Assembly (NCBI GenBank): GCA_047614125.1
Contig: JBLHHI010000045.1
Coordinates: 1-24,745 of the forward strand
Source of the DNA: JBLHHI01 sp047614125
GTDB taxonomy: Bacteria > Bacteroidota > Bacteroidia > NS11-12g > UBA9320
DNA: 24,745 nucleotides
Direction of reading: 5' to 3'
The notes under the pieces are model-generated. The model saw only the letters and a list, made by a program, of their open reading frames with translations. It was not told where the DNA came from and did not search any database. Below, in pieces: positions 8,720 through 13,973 of this stretch (positions are counted from its first letter, which is position 1; each line of letters begins with the position of its first letter). A program made the position numbers and the translations under genes.

Positions 8720-10114
8720 ATGAACTTTAAAATAGACTTACCTAAAGAAAAATCATCCATCATCAAGGTTATTGGTGTTGGAGGAGGCGGAGGAAATGCG
8801 GTGAACTACATGTATAAGGAAGGCATTACAGGAGTCGACTTTTTCATTTGTAACACCGATAATCAAGCGCTCGAAATGAGCCCCATACCCAACAAGATTC
8901 AAATTGGAAGTGAATTAACGGAAGGTAGAGGTGCGGGATCGAACCCCGAAGTGGGGAAGAAATCGGCCGAAGAAAGCTTAGAAGAAATCATAGAATCGTT
9001 GGGTGTTAACACACAAATGGTGTTTGTAACAGCGGGAATGGGTGGAGGAACCGGAACCGGTGCCGCACCTGTAATTGCCAAAGCTGCAAAAGACATGGGT
9101 ATTCTAACCGTGGGCATTATTACCACACCTTTTAGTTTTGAAGGTGGAAAACGAAAAAAGGCAGCAGAAGAAGGCATTAAGGCCATGCGCGAAACGGTTG
9201 ATTCGTTGCTCATAATTTCGAACGATCGGATAAAAGATATTTATGGAAACTTGATCATTTCCAAAGCATTTTCACACGCAGATAATGTGTTAACAACTGC
9301 CGCAAAAGGTATTGCCGAGATAATAACCATTGCGGGCAGCATAAACGTTGATTTTGAAGACGTTAAGACTGCAATGAAAAACAGTGGTGTAGCTATAATG
9401 GGCAATGGAGTTGCCGAAGGAGACGATCGAGCCATGCGGGCTGCAGAGATTGCATTAAACTCGCCTTTGTTAAATGATAATAAGATTCACGGTGCCAGCG
9501 ATTTGCTCATCAATATTTCGTACGGTGGTGCGGAAGTAACCATGGATGAGTATTCGGCCATCAACGAATTCTTTCAAGAACAAGCCGGAAGAGATGCCAA
9601 TTTGAAATGTGGTATTTGCGAAGATGAAAGTCTGGAAACAAAGTTGTCGGTTACCATCATAGCAACGGGCTTTGGCCGAACCGAAAATTCTTTTAGAAAC
9701 AATGTGGAAGGATTAACTGAAGAGAACGGGAACGATTCAATCATCGAATCGTGCAACACGGCTTCATTAGAAGAAGTGGAAGATATTGCTCCAGAAAAGG
9801 AGGGTAAAAAACAAACTACTATTTTTGATTTCATCGACAACCAGGAGGAGGTAGAAATTCGAGATGCCAACGAAAAGGTGGAAGAAATGAAACGGCGCAT
9901 GGTTCATTTGCGCGAGTTGAGCAGAAATGCAACTAAGGATGACAGCATTGAAGAGTATGAAAATGTTCCGGCGTATAAGCGCAGAGGCATTAAGCTCGAA
10001 AACACCAGTCATTCTTCCAACTCTGAAGTTTCCAGATTTTCGTTAGTTGACGAGCCGGAGAAGAAGCCTGAATTAAGGTCGAACAACTCTTTTTTACACG
10101 ACAATGTAGACTAA
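8720..10114 (+). CDS. ftsZ: Cell division protein FtsZ (tubulin-like GTPase)
   Basis: Forms the cytokinetic ring. The 464-residue protein shows the GTP-binding glycine run GVGGGGGNAVNY at about 19-30, the tubulin signature GGGTGTG at 108-114, and the catalytic T7 loop NVDFEDVKTAM at 209-219 with Asp 211 and 214. A Glu-rich disordered linker spans about 325-415. It leads to ENVPAYKRRGIKL (414-426), the C-terminal peptide that binds FtsA. About 38 more residues follow, ending NNSFLHDNVD; Bacteroidota FtsZ proteins often carry such an extension after the peptide, whereas E. coli FtsZ ends there. It is the last gene of the cluster: a strong intrinsic terminator begins 29 bases after the stop. Confidence 0.98.
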   Translation: MNFKIDLPKEKSSIIKVIGVGGGGGNAVNYMYKEGITGVDFFICNTDNQALEMSPIPNKIQIGSELTEGRGAGSNPEVGKKSAEESLEEIIESLGVNTQMVFVTAGMGGGTGTGAAPVIAKAAKDMGILTVGIITTPFSFEGGKRKKAAEEGIKAMRETVDSLLIISNDRIKDIYGNLIISKAFSHADNVLTTAAKGIAEIITIAGSINVDFEDVKTAMKNSGVAIMGNGVAEGDDRAMRAAEIALNSPLLNDNKIHGASDLLINISYGGAEVTMDEYSAINEFFQEQAGRDANLKCGICEDESLETKLSVTIIATGFGRTENSFRNNVEGLTEENGNDSIIESCNTASLEEVEDIAPEKEGKKQTTIFDFIDNQEEVEIRDANEKVEEMKRRMVHLRELSRNATKDDSIEEYENVPAYKRRGIKLENTSHSSNSEVSRFSLVDEPEKKPELRSNNSFLHDNVD

Positions 10115-10142
10115 AGAACTTTTCTACACATGCGACTTGATC

Positions 10143-10179
10143 AGGGGATGCAACATTATGTTGGTCCCCTTTTCTTTTT
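10143..10179 (+). terminator. Intrinsic terminator of the dcw cluster
   Basis: A stem-loop with outer arms AGGGGA (10143-10148) and TCCCCT (10165-10170) and inner arms CAACA (10151-10155) and TGTTG (10159-10163) is followed at once by a T-rich run ending at 10179. It lies 28 bases past the ftsZ stop and is oriented to end transcription from the dcw genes. Confidence 0.88.
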
Positions 10180-10245
10180 AAGTTGAAGTTGAAGTTGAAT
10201 TTGCTCAATCAGCATGACGAATTTCCAAAATTATAGTAGCAGGCA

Positions 10246-10304
10246 GTCACCCTGAACTTGTTTCAGGGTTGTTTCAGGGTTGTTTCAGGGTCGTTTCAGG
10301 GTGA
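10246..10304. repeat. Palindrome with one arm expanded to four tandem 11-base units
   Basis: The unit GTTTCAGGGTT/C occurs four times without a gap, at 10260-10270, 10271-10281, 10282-10292 and 10293-10303. The single arm CACCCTGAA at 10248-10256 is complementary to the TTTCAGGGT of every unit, so the arm can fold with any copy. The basic hairpin, CACCCTGAA-CTTG-TTTCAGGGT, resembles short palindromes dispersed in Bacteroidota intergenic DNA (from memory). Three nearby AGTTGA units (10181-10198) form another short tandem repeat. Confidence 0.8.
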
Positions 10305-10339
10305 AATTCAATAAATTCCGTTTCAATAAAAAGCCAATT

Positions 10340-10645
10340 AGGTGTCGCTCCGATGGACCTGTCAAGACCGCAGCGTCTTGAGCTGAAATTTGTGGTTTGA
10401 TTTAACCTAATAAGGTTGGACTCCGATGGAGTCAGAATCAATGTTGAATTCAACGCCACTATCCGTAGTCTGAAGCGCGGCATGTGCGGTAGGGACTACG
10501 GATTGGGCCTTGGTTGGTGTTATCACCAACCAATTTAAGGGCATGACTATATATGTTTGAATCGTGTTTACCCAGCACTGAAGTGCTGGGCTGATGATAT
10601 TAATAATCTGCAATCCAAGCACCTCTAGCTGAAGCGACGGGGTAT
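10340..10645. repeat. Cluster of different short palindromes (REP-like)
   Basis: This gene-free stretch carries at least five separate stem-loops. They are TCAAGAC/GTCTTGA at 10362-10381 (7 bp), AACCT/AGGTT at 10404-10417, GACTCC/GGAGTC at 10419-10433, the 50-base element listed separately, TTGGTTGGTG/CACCAACCAA at 10510-10533 (10 bp, loop TTAT), and CCCAGCACT/AGTGCTGGG at 10571-10590 (9 bp, loop GA). A weaker one surrounds GCTGAAGC near 10628. CTGAAG recurs at three of these sites. The density and variety resemble REP or BIME-type mosaics, whose mobility depends on a RAYT transposase elsewhere in the genome. No such gene is in the window, so that class is an inference. Confidence 0.75.
10456..10505. 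repeat. 50-base palindromic element, copy 1
   Basis: Perfect 10-bp arms ATCCGTAGTC (10461-10470) and GACTACGGAT (10494-10503) enclose a 23-base loop. A second copy at 13720-13769 matches it at 46 of 50 bases by eye, in the same orientation, and all four differences lie in the loop. Confidence 0.85.
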
Positions 10646-10701
10646 GCGTTTTTTAATGTTCCGATCATAAATGATCTAACCCGAAACCATAAACTAACAA
10701 A

Positions 10702-10947
10702 CTAAGGAACGGCGGATTCATAATCCGTAACCAACCGAAACCCAAGATCGGTTTGTGGTTTTGAATCATCAAATGGATATGGTTTTGGATTTAATATTTT
10801 GCAGTATTCGGGACCTGTTTTGAAGCTCCCGCCCATAACCAAGGTATCTGTAAGGTACACAATTTGCTCAGCAACATTACCAGCCATACCGTAAATGCCA
10901 AAATCATTAGGAAAGTATGAATTGGCAGGCACAGGTATGCCGTACAT
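10702..10947 (-). pseudogene. Remnant of a formylglycine-generating-enzyme (SUMF1/FGE-sulfatase) domain protein, C-terminal end only
   Basis: The 81-residue product reads as the last third of an FGE-sulfatase domain: PNDFGIYGMAGNVAEQIV corresponds to the family's PNxxGLYDMxGNVxEW, then MGGSF corresponds to RGGSW, and TDLGFRLV is the characteristic end of the domain. A full domain has well over 200 residues. Here the frame closes with TAA at 10960-10962, only four codons before the ATG, so the N-terminal two thirds are missing. The usual Trp after GNVxE is replaced by Gln, which is consistent with decay. In Bacteroidota this fold also occurs in gliding lipoproteins of the GldJ/GldK type, so the parent need not have been a sulfatase activator. 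The 227 bases up to the next gene contain one long hairpin and no missing part of this gene. Confidence 0.75.
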
Positions 10948-10976
10948 CCAAAATCCAGATTATTATAATTTAGAGC

Positions 10977-11011
10977 TAATTTGGAAGGTTTAATTCACCT
11001 TAGCCAAATTA
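10977..11011. repeat. Long AT-rich stem-loop in the gap before the lipoprotein genes
   Basis: TAATTTGG plus AAGGT (10977-10989) pairs with ACCTT (10997-11001) and CCAAATTA (11004-11011), giving a 13-bp stem with a two-base AG bulge and a 7-base loop. A run of nine T lies at 11030-11038, too far away for a classical + strand terminator. It could be a terminator-like element, a relic of a mobile-element end, or a structured RNA. Confidence 0.55.
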
Positions 11012-11174
11012 AAAATTTTGAAAGTATAGTTTTTTTTTCTAGTTTTACGGCACCAAACTGAATAAGCCATTGAATTCTGAACAAGGTGTAATCTGGCATT
11101 TGCCTTAAGCACAAAAATCAAATCAAAATTTCAAAAGGCATTGTTCTAAGTTGATAAACTTAAAATAAATAATT

Positions 11175-11672
11175 ATGAAAAATCTATTAAAAAAGGCTTT
11201 TATGCCACTCGTTATCTCATTTTTCTTGTTTTCTTGCTCAAATGAGCAGATTATTAAATCAGCACCTGCTAAAAGTTCAGAGGCTGATGTATCGCTCATT
11301 GCAACCACGCCTAATAACTCCAAGCCTGTTATTGTTTGGGAGTATAATGGAGATGAAAATAATCCCGACTGTTGGGATATGTATTGCGATTGTGTAGTTG
11401 TTGGATCTGGTCTCGTAAACTCAACTAACCAACAAGCTGTGGCGGATTTTGAAAACTCAGTTGGAGACCTAGATTTGATTAAAGGATGGTTCAATTCTGA
11501 AAGCTCAGGTCAATACTCCAACGTGCAGGGTCAGCAGCTTGCTGATCTAAAAGATGGAACCGTAACCATCAAATCATTCTCTGGGTATCCGTATTATCAT
11601 ATCGTTTATCCTTCTTCATCAGCACCAGGGGGAAATAATCGGCCGAATTATCCTAGTTTAGATATTTATTAA
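11175..11672 (+). CDS. Small lipoprotein of unknown function (island lipoprotein 1)
   Basis: I do not recognise this 165-residue protein. It begins with a clear lipoprotein signal peptide: basic MKNLLKKAF, a hydrophobic core, and lipobox LFSC with the lipidated Cys at 21. Export to the cell envelope is therefore expected. The mature part has a short linker rich in Ser and Ala, then a WDMYCDCVVVGSG segment with a Cys-x-Cys pair around residue 71. It ends in a low-complexity region rich in Ser, Gly, Asn, Pro and Tyr. The TAAGTT/AACTTA inverted repeat just upstream (11147-11162) is AT-rich. No TAnnTTTG element is obvious. The next lipoprotein gene starts seven bases after the stop, so these two are probably in one operon. 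Confidence 0.75.
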   Translation: MKNLLKKAFMPLVISFFLFSCSNEQIIKSAPAKSSEADVSLIATTPNNSKPVIVWEYNGDENNPDCWDMYCDCVVVGSGLVNSTNQQAVADFENSVGDLDLIKGWFNSESSGQYSNVQGQQLADLKDGTVTIKSFSGYPYYHIVYPSSSAPGGNNRPNYPSLDIY

Positions 11673-11679
11673 GCATAAA

Positions 11680-12759
11680 ATGCTTCAATTAATTTCAACC
11701 AAAACACGCGAGTTCAAAATGAGCTGGTGTGTTTTAATCGTTTTTTTATCAACTTTAAATGCTTGTGAACAAAACGATTCAGAAATACGAGTACAACATG
11801 TTAAAAATAAGGTAATCATAGCAGATCAAAATGTTTCTGCTAGATGTTGGGTGTTTGATTCGTCTTTAGATCAGCTAACATATTGCCAAGGCAGATTTTT
11901 AGTTTCATATAAAGTTCCAACGAATTCATTAGACACAATCTACAGAGCCCCCTTCGAACTGGGTTCGTTTGTTAAAAATTCCAGTAACATGTATTACGTT
12001 ACCGAATCCTACTCTGGAAACATTTATAAATTGAAATCAGGAAATGAAATTGTTCCCATTGTACAGAATGCCGATCATTACAACATCAATCAATGGAATG
12101 CCCCAATTCAACTTTCAAATAATAAATTGTATTTTACCCAAGCTCCAAAAGGGGTGTCTCGTGATGCCATGCATCTTCAAAAAATGGAATATATGTTGAC
12201 ATTGGATGGTTCAAATGATATGAGGCCTTTCTGTCCATACCAATTTTCTGTTTATACGTCTGATTATCAATTAATCGGATTAGAATTTAGTAAAGTAATT
12301 TTAGGAGACTTGTGTTACATAAGTTTACCCATTGATCATCGCATATACATTTTTAAATCGGGGCAACTTTTTGACAGCATACTAAAGCCTAGTAAAGCGT
12401 TAGCCAAATACAAATTCCCAATATTCAGTAGCGAATCGAAGGATTATCAAAGTGCTAAACTTGACTATGTTACCACAACAGGTAGATACGGAAAAATGGT
12501 CTATTTAAAACACATTAATAGCTTGGCGCGTTTAGCGATACATCCACAGGGCTTGAAAAACCAAGATGGCTTTACGAACTCTTCCACCAATAATTTAACC
12601 CTACAAATCATTAGCTTAGATGCTAATACAACCCGTGACGTTCCTTTAAATGCAAATTATAAGCGAGACTTAATACCATATAAAAATGGCATACTCATTC
12701 AAAAAAACTTGGATAAAGATCACAGCGCCTTTGATTATTTTGATATTAGTATCATGTAA
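11680..12759 (+). CDS. Lipoprotein of unknown function, possibly a beta-propeller (island lipoprotein 2)
   Basis: A 359-residue protein with a lipoprotein signal: MSWCVLIVFLSTLNAC places the lipidated Cys at 29 if translation starts at 11680, or at 16 from the second ATG at 11719. I kept the first start because it supplies the basic residues before the hydrophobic core and sits seven bases after the previous gene. The residues after the Cys (EQNDSE) are acidic, as in surface-export signals known from Bacteroidota, but this is only suggestive. The mature part is almost all short beta-strand-like segments separated by turns (LSNNKLYFTQAP, LGDLCYISLPIDHRIYIFKSG, YKNGILIQKN). This pattern would fit a six-bladed propeller of the kind common in Bacteroidota lipoproteins, such as DUF4221-type proteins. 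No family motif is certain. Confidence 0.75.
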   Translation: MLQLISTKTREFKMSWCVLIVFLSTLNACEQNDSEIRVQHVKNKVIIADQNVSARCWVFDSSLDQLTYCQGRFLVSYKVPTNSLDTIYRAPFELGSFVKNSSNMYYVTESYSGNIYKLKSGNEIVPIVQNADHYNINQWNAPIQLSNNKLYFTQAPKGVSRDAMHLQKMEYMLTLDGSNDMRPFCPYQFSVYTSDYQLIGLEFSKVILGDLCYISLPIDHRIYIFKSGQLFDSILKPSKALAKYKFPIFSSESKDYQSAKLDYVTTTGRYGKMVYLKHINSLARLAIHPQGLKNQDGFTNSSTNNLTLQIISLDANTTRDVPLNANYKRDLIPYKNGILIQKNLDKDHSAFDYFDISIM

Positions 12760-13117
12760 TCAAAAAAGCCTTGTATTGGATCAGCCGTTAAATGTCGGGG
12801 ACACTATTACGGAAGAATGGCTTTGCAATGTACTTGAGTTCGAAGTTAGCAAAATCGCTCCTTACAACAAGATTGTTTACCTTAGTCAACGAGGGTGTCC
12901 GAACATTCCTAAATATATTTTAAATAAAATGGAAGCTTCAACTATGTACATCTTAAGCGATTCATACAATCGAGTTTATCATTGCGATTCTTTTTTGTTG
13001 ATCAAAAATTGCATTCTTGACGTCGATGATAAACTTCAAAAATGTGGGTTAAACAGAACTGGGGTTTTACAACGCAACCATGATGTTTTTACTTTTCGAT
13101 CGCTGGAATTGAATTGA
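12686..13117 (+). CDS. Cys-rich small lipoprotein of unknown function, overlapping the previous gene (island lipoprotein 3)
   Basis: The 143-residue product has a complete lipoprotein signal peptide (FKKTWIK, hydrophobic core, LILVSC with Cys 24). That signal peptide is encoded almost entirely inside the 3' end of the preceding gene, in another frame; the overlap is 74 bases. No later start would keep the signal, which is why I accept such a long overlap. The mature protein has five more cysteines, including one in RGCPNIPKYIL and others in HCDSFLLIKNC and KCGLN. RGCPN faintly recalls redoxin active sites, but there is no CxxC motif and the protein is too short for a thioredoxin fold with its usual elements. 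Function unknown. A gap of 59 bases separates it from the next gene. Confidence 0.7.
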   Translation: MAYSFKKTWIKITAPLIILILVSCNQKSLVLDQPLNVGDTITEEWLCNVLEFEVSKIAPYNKIVYLSQRGCPNIPKYILNKMEASTMYILSDSYNRVYHCDSFLLIKNCILDVDDKLQKCGLNRTGVLQRNHDVFTFRSLELN

Positions 13118-13156
13118 TGCTGTGATATCCATTTAAACACACTCACCAACATTTCG

Positions 13157-13164
13157 TACTTTAG
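13157..13164 (+). promoter_or_regulatory. Possible -7 promoter element for lipoprotein 4
   Basis: TACTTTAG lies 12 bases before the ATG at 13177 and resembles TAnnTTTG. The flanking string CATTTCGTACTTT (13150-13162) recurs with one mismatch just before leuS (13933-13945), also followed by a GCCTTA, which supports a shared promoter type. No clear -33 TTTG is visible. Confidence 0.4.
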
Positions 13165-13176
13165 TTGCCTTATTTA

Positions 13177-13701
13177 ATGAAATCCTTAAGGATAATATAT
13201 GTAGTTCAAGCGCTTATCGTACTGATTATACTGACATCATGTACTGGATTTTATCCAAACAAGCTGCGCAATAAGTATCACCTGAAAAAAAGAGTGGAAT
13301 TCACTTTGCCGGACTCAGCGCTTCTTCGTTGTGATGGAGTTTACGTAAATCGTGACACCACAGACAGGGGAATATTTACAGCATATATTTGGTTTTTTGA
13401 GGACGGTAAGTGCTTTTTTAGCAATAATATAAAAGGTGCGGTAAACTATGATTCCATTGGAATATTTTCCTTGAATTATGGTGAGAAAACTTTCTATCAA
13501 TTTAAAGACAATGAAGTTAAAATTGAATCTTGGGGAGGAAATTATGTTGGCTATACCTTTTATGAAGGAATTGTTTCATCCAACACTTTCACTTTGTTGT
13601 CGCATAAACCTAGAGGAGTCACCCCCACCAGAGAATATTTACCTGAACCTTTTGTTTATGTTTATGAATATTTAACACCAATTAGCAGCAAGGATTGGTA
13701 A
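13177..13701 (+). CDS. Small lipoprotein of unknown function, probably a beta-barrel fold (island lipoprotein 4)
   Basis: A 174-residue protein starting at the ATG at 13177; a TTG four codons upstream is less likely. The signal peptide is basic at the start (MKSLRIIY) with a long hydrophobic core and lipobox LTSC at Cys 22. The mature domain has repeated amphipathic strands: DGVYVNRD, YIWFFEDGKCFFS, YQFKDNEVKIESWGG and YVGYTFYEGIVSSNTFTLLS. This run of edge-to-edge strands with a DGxY start is seen in calycin/lipocalin-like lipoproteins of Bacteroidota; that is a fold guess, not a function. It appears to have its own promoter, unlike the three lipoproteins before it. The second copy of the 50-base palindrome begins 18 bases after its stop. 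Confidence 0.75.
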   Translation: MKSLRIIYVVQALIVLIILTSCTGFYPNKLRNKYHLKKRVEFTLPDSALLRCDGVYVNRDTTDRGIFTAYIWFFEDGKCFFSNNIKGAVNYDSIGIFSLNYGEKTFYQFKDNEVKIESWGGNYVGYTFYEGIVSSNTFTLLSHKPRGVTPTREYLPEPFVYVYEYLTPISSKDW

Positions 13702-13719
13702 TTACAGAAATATTAATCA

Positions 13720-13769
13720 CCACTATCCGTAGTCTGAAGCGCGGCAAGTGCGACAGAGACTACGGATTG
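13720..13769. repeat. 50-base palindromic element, copy 2
   Basis: Arms ATCCGTAGTC (13725-13734) and GACTACGGAT (13758-13767) are identical to those of copy 1 at 10456-10505. The four differences lie in the loop. The two copies are direct repeats and enclose the FGE remnant and all four lipoprotein genes. Confidence 0.85.
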
Positions 13770-13915
13770 CGAATTCAGCCATTCAAAATTTAACATTCAA
13801 AATTTTGTAACCATAAACCATAAACTATAAACCCGCCAACACGGATTGCGAAGAATTCAGCCATTCAAAATTTAACATTCAAAATTTTGTAACCATAAAC
13901 TATAAACCCGCCAAC
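13762..13915. repeat. Tandem duplication of a 75-79 base intergenic unit
   Basis: Unit 1 (13762-13840) and unit 2 (13841-13915) both run from ACGGATTGCGAA to ACCCGCCAAC. They differ by a 3-base GAA insertion near the start of unit 2 and the loss of one CCATAAA from its end. Each unit also contains ATTCAAAATTT twice. The left boundary falls inside the right arm of the palindromic element, so unit 2 begins with half a hairpin. There is no coding potential in this gap (13702-13973). Confidence 0.85.
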
Positions 13916-13939
13916 CCAAAACACATCCCCCACATTTCG

Positions 13940-13947
13940 TATTTTCG
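13940..13947 (+). promoter_or_regulatory. Possible -7 promoter element for leuS
   Basis: TATTTTCG lies 26 bases before the leuS ATG and differs from TAnnTTTG at one position. Its surroundings match the element before lipoprotein 4. It would give a short leader after the tandem duplication. Confidence 0.4.
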
Positions 13948-13973
13948 TGCCTTAAATCTGGAAAGAGCACGAG

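Noticed and set aside
10260..10303. CRISPR array
   Set aside because: The four 11-base units are contiguous with no spacers and are too short for CRISPR repeats.
10340..10645. Integron attC sites
   Set aside because: The palindromes lack the paired GTTRRRY/RYYYAAC core sites, and no integrase or promoterless cassette genes accompany them.
10143..13973. Insertion sequence or integrative element
   Set aside because: No transposase, integrase, terminal inverted repeats of IS type, or tRNA-based attachment site was found; only small palindromes are present.
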